Assembly (NCBI RefSeq): GCF_019334315.1
Contig: NZ_JAHWGL010000005.1
Span: 1-64,000, forward strand
Length of the DNA stretch: 64,000 nucleotides
Origin: Hymenobacter profundi
GTDB lineage: Bacteria > Bacteroidota > Bacteroidia > Cytophagales > Hymenobacteraceae
Direction: 5' to 3'
A program made the position numbers and the translations under genes. Position 1 is the stretch's first letter. The number at the start of each line of letters is the position of its first letter. The notes beneath the pieces are model-generated. The model was not told the DNA's origin, ran no database searches, and was given only the letters and a program-made list of their open reading frames with translations. This document shows, piece by piece, positions 8,097-15,948 of this stretch.

Positions 8097-9956
8097 ATGA
8101 AACACACTCTACTACAAGCCTGCCTGCTACTGCTGCTGAGCCTGCTGGCTGGCCCTACCCTGGGGCAGACGGGCGGCAGCGTGGGCATCGGAACCACTAC
8201 GCCCGCCGCCTCCGCCGCCCTCGACCTGACGTCGACGAGCAAAGGCTTTTTGCCGCCGCGCATGACTGTGGAGCAGCGCAACGCTATTGCCAGCCCGGCG
8301 GCCGGCCTCAGCATTTTCAACACAACCAGCGGCCAGCTGAACTATTACGACGGCAAGCAGTGGCGTGAGTCGGTGGCGGTAGCGGCCGATAATACGAATG
8401 TACCGACCGGAGGTACCTACACGTACACCGTACCAGCCGGCGTTACCAGCCTGCGGGTGGAGCTGGCCGGAGCTAGCGGCGGCAGTTCCGTTGGCAATGG
8501 TGGGCGGGGTGGCCTGGTACAGGCGCAGCTCAGCGTGAAGCCAGGGCAGGTACTGTACGCCGTGGTGGGTAGGAGTGGGGTCCAAGGGCCGATAAAGCAA
8601 GGTGGCGGCGGCATAATTCTCCGTACCACCGATAATGAAGGCAGCGGCGGCTTCAACGGCGGCGCTAGTACGATGTCTGGCGTTGCGGGCGGCGGTGGCG
8701 GGGCCAGCGACCTGCGCGTGGGTGGTACGGCGCTGGCCAACCGGGTGCTGGTGGCCGGCGGTGGCGGTGGCGGCGGCTACTACCTAAACTCAACCGGGGG
8801 CGAAGCAGGCGGCAGCGGCGGCAACCAGACCGGGGCTACTGGTCTCTACCATGGAGCCCTCACCGGGGGGAAAGGCGGTAGCCAGACGGCGGGCGGAAAA
8901 GGCGCGACCAACGATAATCCCTACTGGGTAGGAAACGACGGTGTGCTGGGCGAGGGTGGTATTGGGGGTGGCGGTGGGGGCGGCGGCGGCTACTACGGCG
9001 GGGGAGGCGGAGCTAACTACCGAACCCGATACGCTTACCAGGAGTACGGCAGCGGGGGTGGCGGCGGGAGTTCCTACGCCGCTGCTTCGACCTCCGAGCT
9101 GGGCATCAGCAACGTGACGATGACGCCGGGCGTGCAGTCGGGCGATGGGTACGTAACCATCACGCCACTCTACGCCAGCTACCCCGCCCCGGCCCTGGAC
9201 GTGCGCAACTTCGTGAACAGCCCTTGGCGCAAGCAGGGTACTATGGTAAGCACAACGGTGGGGAGCGACCTGGTAGGCATTGGCACCAGCTCGCCTTCTG
9301 CCCAGCTTGAGGTGCAGCTGCCTGCATCCACGGCCGCCGCCTCGCTCAAGCTTGAGCACCGCGGCTCCAACCTGATTGTGCGCCCGCTCAACGGTGGCAA
9401 TTCGGCTAGCATCATCGAAAACACAGCCGGTAACCTATTGCTCGAACCCAGCGGCCAGGGCAACGTGGGCATCAACCAGACTAACCCTACCTACCGCCTC
9501 GACGTGGGCGGCAGCATTTACGCTACGGGGGTTATCATCTCGTCCGACCAGCGCTTTAAAACGCAGATACGCCCGCTTACCGGGGCCTTGGCCGGGGTGC
9601 AGCAGCTACGCGGGGTGCGCTACCGCCTCAACGCGCTCGGGCTGGCCCGCGGCGGCAATGCGGGCGAGCAGGTGGGCTTTCTGGCGCAGGAGCTGGAAAA
9701 GGTGTACCCCGAGCTGGTGAGCACCGATAACAGGGGATACAAATCCGTGAACTACAGCCAGCTGACGGCCGTGCTGGTGGAGGCTCTCAAGGAGCAGCAG
9801 CGCCAGCTCGACCAGCAGCAGGCCCAGCTCACGGAGCTGCGCGCCCGCCTGGCCGATCAGCAGGCCGACCACGCCGCCCTACTCACGCTGCAAGCCCAAC
9901 TGGCCCGGCTTCTGGGCGAGGCCCCGCCGTCTGCGCCGGCCCCCGCGGCCCGCTGA
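8097..9956 (+). CDS. exported glycine-rich fibre protein with S74 self-cleaving chaperone
   Basis: 619 residues. Signal peptide 1-23. N-terminal GIGT module (VGIGTTTPAASAALDLTS, KGFLPPRM, LNYYDGKQW). Residues about 105-345 form a glycine-rich domain with runs such as VAGGGGGGGYY, GGIGGGGGGGGGYYGGGGG and GGGGGSSYA, the pattern of the Gly_rich (PF12810-like) fold with polyglycine helices. Then further GIGT and GINQTNPTYRLDVGG units and the S74 chaperone: SSDQRFKTQIRPL with predicted cleavage Ser483, GVRYRLN, VGFLAQELEKVYPELV and YKSVNYSQLTAVLVEAL. It ends in a Gln/Leu/Ala coiled coil. The head differs from the 6228 product but the two ends are shared, so the central adhesive part appears to have been swapped. 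Confidence 0.87.
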   Translation: MKHTLLQACLLLLLSLLAGPTLGQTGGSVGIGTTTPAASAALDLTSTSKGFLPPRMTVEQRNAIASPAAGLSIFNTTSGQLNYYDGKQWRESVAVAADNTNVPTGGTYTYTVPAGVTSLRVELAGASGGSSVGNGGRGGLVQAQLSVKPGQVLYAVVGRSGVQGPIKQGGGGIILRTTDNEGSGGFNGGASTMSGVAGGGGGASDLRVGGTALANRVLVAGGGGGGGYYLNSTGGEAGGSGGNQTGATGLYHGALTGGKGGSQTAGGKGATNDNPYWVGNDGVLGEGGIGGGGGGGGGYYGGGGGANYRTRYAYQEYGSGGGGGSSYAAASTSELGISNVTMTPGVQSGDGYVTITPLYASYPAPALDVRNFVNSPWRKQGTMVSTTVGSDLVGIGTSSPSAQLEVQLPASTAAASLKLEHRGSNLIVRPLNGGNSASIIENTAGNLLLEPSGQGNVGINQTNPTYRLDVGGSIYATGVIISSDQRFKTQIRPLTGALAGVQQLRGVRYRLNALGLARGGNAGEQVGFLAQELEKVYPELVSTDNRGYKSVNYSQLTAVLVEALKEQQRQLDQQQAQLTELRARLADQQADHAALLTLQAQLARLLGEAPPSAPAPAAR

Positions 9957-10022
9957 TTCGCCCGTGTTCCACGTCTCAGCGCCTACCCTCATTCTTTCCG
10001 CAACGATTAGCACGCTTACTAC

Positions 10023-11753
10023 ATGAAAAAAGTATTCCTGATACCCCTGGTAGTCCTGCTACTGGGCCACCGACCAGCGTGGGCCCAGCAGGAGCGGGTC
10101 GGTATCGGCACCCTCAACCCGACCCAGACGCTCGACGTCGACAGCTCCCTGCGGGTACGCACCCTTACGCCGCCCGGCGGAAACCAGCTGCTGGTGGCCT
10201 TGTCTGATGGTACGCTGGGCCTGAGTGAGCCACTGGCGGCCACGGCGGGCCTGGGGCTGTATGCCCAGGTAGCCGGTACCAACCCAATAACGCTAGGCCC
10301 TGCCAGCGGCACGGCCTACAGGCGGGTGGCGGCGGCCGGGCGCTACCTGTTCGTGGCCGGCGGCGACCAGTTCAAAGTCTACGACGCGCAGGCTACTCCC
10401 ACCTTACCCGTCTACACGGGCATCAATTCGTCGATGAGCGGTACGGTAGGCGCGCTGGCTGCCAGCGGCAATACCCTATATGCGGCCTCTACAGCGGGGC
10501 TGGACAAATTCACCATCTCCAACGGCTCCACCTTGGCGCTCTTCGCCCAGTACAACCTGCCCCTGGCTCCGGCCGGCACCACCAGCACCGCTATCTATGA
10601 CGCTGTAGTGGCGGGTCGCTACCTCTACGTAGCGGCCTGCTTCAGCAATTCCAGCAACACCGTGGTGCGCGTTCTTGAGTTGAGCACCGGCCAGCCCACG
10701 GCCGTGGCCACGCTGCCGCTGGGCCTAACTGGCCGGGTGCAGCTGGCGGCCGACGAAAGCCGCGGCCGCCTGCTGGTAGCGCCCGATGCAGGGGCTTTGC
10801 AGGTGTACGCCCTGGCCACGCCGACGGCGCCTACCCCTGTGCTGGTTGCCACGGCTCCGGCTACGGCGCCGAGCCTGCCTACCTTCGAGGGAGGGGTGGC
10901 GGTGGTGGGCGGTATCCTGTACGGGGCCAACAACGCCACCACCCCGCCTACCCTCGACGTGTACGACGAAGCCAGCCCGGCCAACCCCTCGCAGCCCGCG
11001 GCGCTGGGCGCGGTGCGCCTGCCCAAGAAGGTGCGCGACTTGGCCGTGGCCGGCGAATATGCCTACCTGCTCACGGCCGATGCCAGCAGCTACGAGCTGG
11101 TGGCGGTGCGGGTGGCGGCCCCGGCCCTGGTGGGCCTCGACGCGGCCGGCAACGTGGCCAGCGTGGCGCCGGTGCTGCCACCCGCCGACAACCTGGGCAA
11201 CCACCGCGCCACTCAAAACCTGAACCTGGCGGGCTTCCAGCTCGTGGGGAACGGCGGTAGTCAGGGTCTGCGCCTCGACGCGGGCGGGCGAGTAGGCGTG
11301 CTGACGGCCTCCAGCAACAACTTCCGCCTCGACGTGGGTGGGACGTTGCGTGCCACCAATATAGCGGTGACGGGCACCCTCGCCGCGCCGACGCTCACAG
11401 CCACTACCAGCCTAAGCACGCCCAGCCTGCTGGCCCCCGTTACCGGTGCGCACCCGTGCCTGGCGGCGGCTACCGGCCAGGTAATCGTCAGCGGGAACAA
11501 CACGGCGAGCAGCGGCAGCGACAATTACTCGGTGGCGCGCACCGGCGCGGGCACCTACCGCCTCACGTTCACGGCCGGCCCGCTGGCGACGGGCAATCTG
11601 CAGGCGGCCGCATTTTTGGCCGCGCTAGTGGGCACCCCGGGGTTCGTTACGTTCACCGCCTCCACTACCAACCCCTACATCGACGTGTACACCCGCAACC
11701 CCAGTGGGACGCTGACCGACCGGGACTTCACCTTCAGCGTGTTTCTACCTTAA
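10023..11753 (+). CDS. exported LVIVD-type beta-propeller-like surface protein
   Basis: 576 residues. Signal peptide 1-21 (MKKVFLIPLVVLLLGHRPAWA), then VGIGTLNPTQTLDVDSSLRV. Residues about 95-380 contain repeated blades such as RYLFVAGGDQFKVYDAQATP, LYVAA and YAYLLTADASSY, like LVIVD repeats that usually build propellers in bacterial surface proteins. The shared linker DNLGNHRATQNLNLAGFQLV and a RLDVGGTLRATN block follow. The C-terminal module (DNYSVARTGAGTYRLTFT, GFVTFTAS, GTLTDRDFTFSVFLP) is shared with the next gene and with the remnant at 5376. No T9SS tail is evident, so the export route beyond the inner membrane is unclear. Confidence 0.78.
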   Translation: MKKVFLIPLVVLLLGHRPAWAQQERVGIGTLNPTQTLDVDSSLRVRTLTPPGGNQLLVALSDGTLGLSEPLAATAGLGLYAQVAGTNPITLGPASGTAYRRVAAAGRYLFVAGGDQFKVYDAQATPTLPVYTGINSSMSGTVGALAASGNTLYAASTAGLDKFTISNGSTLALFAQYNLPLAPAGTTSTAIYDAVVAGRYLYVAACFSNSSNTVVRVLELSTGQPTAVATLPLGLTGRVQLAADESRGRLLVAPDAGALQVYALATPTAPTPVLVATAPATAPSLPTFEGGVAVVGGILYGANNATTPPTLDVYDEASPANPSQPAALGAVRLPKKVRDLAVAGEYAYLLTADASSYELVAVRVAAPALVGLDAAGNVASVAPVLPPADNLGNHRATQNLNLAGFQLVGNGGSQGLRLDAGGRVGVLTASSNNFRLDVGGTLRATNIAVTGTLAAPTLTATTSLSTPSLLAPVTGAHPCLAAATGQVIVSGNNTASSGSDNYSVARTGAGTYRLTFTAGPLATGNLQAAAFLAALVGTPGFVTFTASTTNPYIDVYTRNPSGTLTDRDFTFSVFLP

Positions 11754-11794
11754 CCTCAGCCTGCCTTTTCCTTCTATCCACGCTTTTTTCTGAT

Positions 11795-13543
11795 ATGACT
11801 ACACCTTCTACCCTCTTATGGTGGCGAATGGGGCTGTTGCTAGTGAGCCTGCTGCTGAGCGGCACCGCGGCTCTGGCCCAGCACATTGGCATCGGCACCA
11901 ACGCACCAACCCAAACCCTCGACGTGAACGGCAACCTGCGCGTGCGGGGCCTGAGCAACCCCGGCCGCAACGGCCGCCTGCTCTCGGTGAAGCCCGATGG
12001 CACGCTCACGGTGGGCGATACGCTGGGCAGGCTGTCGGGCCTGGGAGCCAGCTCGCAGTTGCTGCCCGCGCCCGTGCTATCCCCAATACCCCTGGGCAAC
12101 AACACGTACTACACCGATGAGGCAGCCGATGACCGCTACCTCTACCTGCTGGGCAACAAAGAAGTGCGCGTGTACGACATGGCGCGGCCCACCCAGCCCA
12201 CGCTGGCGGGCCCGCCGTCGGCCATAGTCCCCAATCGGGGAAAACGGCTAGTTGTAGCCAACGGCTACGCCTACGTCTTCAACTTTACCGATACGCTGGA
12301 CGTGTACCAGCTCACCACACCCACCACCTTCGCCTTCCGGCGCACCGTCATCAACCGGCCGCCCGGGGCCTCCAGAACGGCGTATATGGACGTAGCAGTG
12401 TCTGGCAACTACCTGTATTACGTGGGCTACTTCCCCGGTCTTAGCCCAACCATTAAGCTGCTGACCTATGACCTGACCGACCCGGCCAATCCCACGCTGC
12501 TGAACATGCTGGACGTGCCCAATAGCCAAGGGGAAGTCCGCCCCGTGCAGCTGGCCGCCGACGAGCAGACCAATACGCTGTACGCCCACATCGGGGGGTA
12601 CCCCTATTCACTATACCAAATGGCCGCGCCGGGTAATCCCACGTCCCTGCGCACCACGGGCCCCTTGAGCGTCACGAGCCCGCGCTTGGTGGAGAAAATG
12701 GGCGCGTTGGGCGGAATGCTCTATCAGATAAATATCGACCACGTCCACCTCCACATACTCAACGTAAGCGGTAGCCCCGCTGCTCCGCAGGACCTCGTTT
12801 CGATACCCATTCCCACCCGCGTTTATGACGTAGACATTATCGGCCGCTACGCTTACCTTTCTGGTTCTACGAGCGGCGGGTATAGCGTATACGCGGTCCA
12901 GATAGCGGCGCCCTCGGTGCTGGCCTTCGACCCCAGCGGCAACATCAGCACCCAGTCGGCGGTGCTGCCTACCAACTCTGATAACCTTGGCAACCACACG
13001 GCCGTGCAAAACCTGAACCTGGCCAGCTACCAGCTCGTCGGCAACGGCGGCGGCAGTGGCCTGAGCATCAGCAGCAGCGGCCAGGTGGGCATTGGCACCA
13101 CCACGCCCGCTGCTACCCTCGACGTGAACGGCGCCACTCGCGCCACCAACCTAACGGCCACCGACGCCATCCAGGCCGCTACAGTGCTAGCCAGCACTAA
13201 CGTGCAAACCTTCGCCGTGCTCACGCCCGCCACTGGCAGCCACAACCTGCTGGTGCAGGCCTACGGTTCTATCGGCAGCGCGGGCAATGCCTATGGCTCT
13301 ACCGACAATTATTCTGTGAACCACACGCCCGGCAGCAACACCTACCGAATTCGTTTCACCCCCGCCAGCGGCCTGGGTACTACCGTCCTCAGCGCCGCCG
13401 TGGTCAACCTTACACTTTACGGTGCTAACCCCGGCTTTGCCACCTACACGGCCACCGAGTCGGGTAGTATCGACGTGACGACAACCAACGCCAACGGCCA
13501 GGCGGCCGAGCGGGGTTTCAGCTTTACCGTGTACCTACCCTAA
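11795..13543 (+). CDS. exported LVIVD-type surface protein, paralogue of the upstream gene
   Basis: 582 residues with the same plan as the 10023 product: signal peptide, IGIGTNAPTQTLDVNGNLRV, propeller-like blades (DDRYLYLLGNKEVRVYDMAR; YAYVFNFTDTLDVYQL; LLTYDLTDPANPTLLNML), linker DNLGNHTAVQNLNLASYQLV, VGIGTTTPAATLDVNG, and the C-terminal module with TDNYSVNHTPGSNTYRIRFT and RGFSFTVYLP. The ATG at 11795 is used because the signal peptide begins there; the 113 open codons before it overlap the previous gene out of frame. Probably a tandem duplicate that has diverged. Confidence 0.78.
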   Translation: MTTPSTLLWWRMGLLLVSLLLSGTAALAQHIGIGTNAPTQTLDVNGNLRVRGLSNPGRNGRLLSVKPDGTLTVGDTLGRLSGLGASSQLLPAPVLSPIPLGNNTYYTDEAADDRYLYLLGNKEVRVYDMARPTQPTLAGPPSAIVPNRGKRLVVANGYAYVFNFTDTLDVYQLTTPTTFAFRRTVINRPPGASRTAYMDVAVSGNYLYYVGYFPGLSPTIKLLTYDLTDPANPTLLNMLDVPNSQGEVRPVQLAADEQTNTLYAHIGGYPYSLYQMAAPGNPTSLRTTGPLSVTSPRLVEKMGALGGMLYQINIDHVHLHILNVSGSPAAPQDLVSIPIPTRVYDVDIIGRYAYLSGSTSGGYSVYAVQIAAPSVLAFDPSGNISTQSAVLPTNSDNLGNHTAVQNLNLASYQLVGNGGGSGLSISSSGQVGIGTTTPAATLDVNGATRATNLTATDAIQAATVLASTNVQTFAVLTPATGSHNLLVQAYGSIGSAGNAYGSTDNYSVNHTPGSNTYRIRFTPASGLGTTVLSAAVVNLTLYGANPGFATYTATESGSIDVTTTNANGQAAERGFSFTVYLP

Positions 13544-13555
13544 CCCGTCATCGCT

Positions 13556-14971
13556 ATGCAACAATTCATTTCAATGGCGGGTCTGCTGCTAGGACTCACG
13601 GCAGGCACCGCCGCTGCCCAAACCCTTACGGCCACCACTGGCAGCAGCCTGACCGTGCAAAGCGGCGCCACGCTCTACGTAGTGGGCGGCGTGCAGCAGG
13701 CCAGCAGGGCTACCCTCACCAACGCTGGCACCGTGCAGCTTACGGGCGACCTACTCAACGCCGGCACGCTGACTTCGCCAGGCCTGCTGCTGTTTAGTGG
13801 TAGCCAGGACCAGACCTTCTCGCCCGGCTCCGCTACGGTAGAAAAGCTGACGGTGGCCAACACCGGTGGCGCTGGCAATAATCGCCTGCTACTGCCGGCC
13901 GACCTTACCATCGGCACCCAGCTCACGCTCACGCAGGGTTTGCTGCGCACCCAGGGTAGTGCTACCCTGCTGATCCCCAACGGCGCCCGCGTGGAGGGCG
14001 AGGCCGACGGCCGATACGTACAGGGCCGTCTGCAAGTGAAGCGAACAGCGGTAAATGGCACCGTGGACTTCACCAACGGCTTCACGCTCACTACCAACGG
14101 CCAGAACCTAGGCACCGTGACAGTAACGCGTACGGCGGGTCTGCAAGTAGGCGGGGTCAGCTACGGGCAGAGCGGAAGCGGCACCAACCAGGGCATCGAC
14201 CGAATGTGGCAGGTGGAGGCTACCCAGCCGCTCGACCCGGCTACTCCGGCCACTGTGAAGGTGAGTTGGGTGGCCGACGACGACCACGGACTGACGCTGC
14301 CGACCACAGCGCAGCTCTGGCGTGCCGAGCAAGGCACGGGCCCTTGGGCGCCGCAGGGTGCGCCGGTCAGCGTCAGTGCCCGTTCGTTTACGGCCAGCGT
14401 TGGGCAGCTGGGCATGCTTACCCTTAGCAGCTCCAATCAGCCCCTACCCGTGGAGCTGGTGCGCTTCACGGCCGAGCGCCGCGGTGCCGCGGCGCTGTTG
14501 CGGTGGAGCACCGCCTCGGAGGTGAACAACGACCGATTTGAGGTAGAAGTGAGCGAGGATGGGTACGCGTTTCGGCGTATTGGCCAGGTGTCGGGGCACG
14601 GCACGAGTAGCCTATCCCACGAGTATCAACTGCTTGACCCAGAGTTAGCTCGCTACGGGGCAGCGCTGGTGTACTACCGCCTGCGGCAGGTAGACCACGA
14701 TGGCACCACCCACTTTTCGCCGGTGCGCACAGTAGTTGTAAGCGGGCAGCCGGAGCTGGCTTTGTTTCCAAACCCAACCAGTGAGGCTACCACACTAACG
14801 GGTGCGCTACCCAGCGCAGCGGTGAGCGTGTATGACTCTATGGGCCGCCTGGTGCACACGAGCACCGCCGATGCAGCCGGCTCGGCCCAGCTACGGCTGC
14901 CGGCTGGCAGCGCCGCGGGGGTATATATGGTGCGAACTGGTCAGCACGCCCTGCGCCTGATAAGGCAATAG
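13556..14971 (+). CDS. type IX secretion (T9SS) cargo protein with C-terminal sorting tail
   Basis: 471 residues. Signal peptide 1-21. The N-terminal half is a right-handed beta-solenoid-like region of short hydrophobic/Gly-Thr strands (SLTVQSGATLYVVGGV, ATLTNAGTVQLTGDLLNAGT). A block common in Cytophagales T9SS cargo follows (LPVELVRFTAERRG, LLRWSTASEVNNDRFEVEV, DGYAFRRIGQVSGHGTSS), and the final 80 residues are a Por_Secre_tail sorting domain with LALFPNPTSEATTL, VYDSMGRLV and SAAGVYMVRT. It starts 12 bases after the previous stop, so it is probably translated from the same mRNA as the fibre proteins. Expected at the cell surface or released. Confidence 0.85.
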   Translation: MQQFISMAGLLLGLTAGTAAAQTLTATTGSSLTVQSGATLYVVGGVQQASRATLTNAGTVQLTGDLLNAGTLTSPGLLLFSGSQDQTFSPGSATVEKLTVANTGGAGNNRLLLPADLTIGTQLTLTQGLLRTQGSATLLIPNGARVEGEADGRYVQGRLQVKRTAVNGTVDFTNGFTLTTNGQNLGTVTVTRTAGLQVGGVSYGQSGSGTNQGIDRMWQVEATQPLDPATPATVKVSWVADDDHGLTLPTTAQLWRAEQGTGPWAPQGAPVSVSARSFTASVGQLGMLTLSSSNQPLPVELVRFTAERRGAAALLRWSTASEVNNDRFEVEVSEDGYAFRRIGQVSGHGTSSLSHEYQLLDPELARYGAALVYYRLRQVDHDGTTHFSPVRTVVVSGQPELALFPNPTSEATTLTGALPSAAVSVYDSMGRLVHTSTADAAGSAQLRLPAGSAAGVYMVRTGQHALRLIRQ

Positions 14972-15023
14972 GTAGGCAGTAACTATTCCCTCATGGGCTT
15001 TATTCAGCCTCCACAATCCACCC

Positions 15024-15073
15024 GCCGACGTGCTGGGCTGAGTTAAACCGTGACGCAGGAAGTGGAGAAGTAG
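15024..15073 (+). pseudogene. decayed 3-prime scrap of an SDR gene
   Basis: CGCCGACGTGCTGGGCTG (from 15023) also occurs in the SDR gene near 1614-1631, where it encodes ADVLGW. Shortly after, GTGACGCAGGAAGTGGAG encodes VTQEVE, matching the SDR C-terminus LTQEAEEE. The two pieces are joined by a deletion, are in different frames and contain stops, so this is a fossil of a related gene end. Short, but two matching blocks in the right order make chance unlikely. Confidence 0.5.
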
Positions 15074-15102
15074 GAAGGGTAGCGCAAGAAGTTGAGCAGT
15101 GC

Positions 15103-15149
15103 AAACTACTCAGGCCTTCAACCCGTTATGCTGAGGACCTGAGTAGTTT
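15103..15149. repeat. inverted repeat upstream of the small secreted pair
   Basis: AAACTACTCAGG (15103-15114) pairs exactly with CCTGAGTAGTTT (15138-15149) across a 23-base loop that contains GTTATGCTGAGG, similar to the core of the GTCATNCTGAG repeats elsewhere in the window. It may be a worn member of that family and could also form a hairpin in the leader of the 15183 gene. Confidence 0.6.
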
Positions 15150-15182
15150 CCGTATATTCCATCAACAAACCAAGCCAAACGC

Positions 15183-15407
15183 ATGAAAACCATCTCGATT
15201 CTCCTTGCTAGCGCTGCGCTGCTTTATATCTCGGTTTCGGCCGCTGCTCAAACAGCTCCGAAACCGAAGGTTAAAACAACTACATCTTCTCAACCGCGCA
15301 CCACTAAGAAAGTGCCTTCTAAAAATCTGGCTGTTATTAGAGATACAGCTACCTTCCTGCGTTCGAGCCAGCCAAATGATGGCCGGATACGTGTTCCGAT
15401 CCTGTGA
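15183..15407 (+). CDS. tiny secreted basic protein, copy 1
   Basis: 74 residues: signal peptide MKTISILLASAALLYISVSA, cut after AAAQ, then a Lys/Thr/Pro-rich mature peptide of about 50 residues with QPRTTKK, SKNLAVIRDTATFLRSSQP. It is clearly paralogous to the next gene (QPRTNRK, SKNLTVIKDTAAFRRSSRP). No known family recognised. Conservation of both frames and both signal peptides, despite divergence, supports real genes. Confidence 0.7.
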   Translation: MKTISILLASAALLYISVSAAAQTAPKPKVKTTTSSQPRTTKKVPSKNLAVIRDTATFLRSSQPNDGRIRVPIL

Positions 15408-15537
15408 AAGTTAGAAGTATCGGGTAAGCCTTACTTCAATATAACTACCTGTATAGTTTTGGCAGGCTCCGCAGTGGTAGCCATGCTTACGCACTCACTC
15501 GGCACGGTCGAAGCCCTAAATAAACTAAGATAATACT

Positions 15538-15774
15538 ATGAAAACCCTATCCATGCTTCTTGTAGGCGGCACTTTGTTGTGCCTTTCGCTATCAGCCGCC
15601 GCACAAACAACGCCGGCTGCAAAACCGAAGGCTAAGACAACCATTGCCGATCAACCGCGCACCAATAGAAAAGCGGCTTCTAAAAATCTTACTGTTATTA
15701 AAGATACGGCTGCTTTCCGCCGTTCGAGCCGGCCCGGCATGATGCCTATTCGTGTGAAGCCTAGTCTTAAGTAG
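15538..15774 (+). CDS. tiny secreted basic protein, copy 2
   Basis: 78 residues, the tandem partner of the gene 130 bases upstream. Signal peptide MKTLSMLLVGGTLLCLSLSA, then AAAQTTPAAKPKAKTT and the shared core SKNLTVIKDTAAFRRSS. The copies differ mostly at the C-terminus (RIRVPIL against PIRVKPSLK). Strongly basic, so it could bind DNA, lipopolysaccharide or acidic surface polymers outside the cell; that is only a guess from charge. Confidence 0.7.
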   Translation: MKTLSMLLVGGTLLCLSLSAAAQTTPAAKPKAKTTIADQPRTNRKAASKNLTVIKDTAAFRRSSRPGMMPIRVKPSLK

Positions 15775-15781
15775 GCATTAC

Positions 15782-15900
15782 TCAGCTCACAGCAATAATG
15801 GAAGCCGTGGAGCCACGGATAGGCCGGAAGTAAGTAGTGCTGTCTCTCAGTTCGATATAGCTAACAGGCGTGCCGACCACACCGCCGCTACGGTGGTAAA
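15782..15900 (-). pseudogene. C-terminal remnant of a GerW/YtfJ-family gene
   Basis: The minus strand reads SGGVVGTPVSYIEL, STTYFRPIRGSTASIIAVS, then a TGA stop. The intact protein at 18195-18548 reads GGVVVTPVGYIEM, GTTRFRPIRSSTASIIAVS and then continues 16 residues through its membrane tail. The N-terminal two thirds and the tail are missing, and no start is visible. It is an in-register, truncated duplicate, 2.3 kb from the complete gene, on the far side of the MutS-like gene. Confidence 0.7.
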
Positions 15901-15948
15901 ATACTAAGAATGAGCTCGGTGTAGGGTAATGTTGATGTAAAGAACTCT

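Noticed and set aside
4189..9956. Surface-protein cluster considered as a prophage because of tail-fibre (S74) domains
   Set aside because: No capsid, terminase, tail tube, integrase or lysis gene; every protein has a bacterial signal peptide and a T9SS protein follows.
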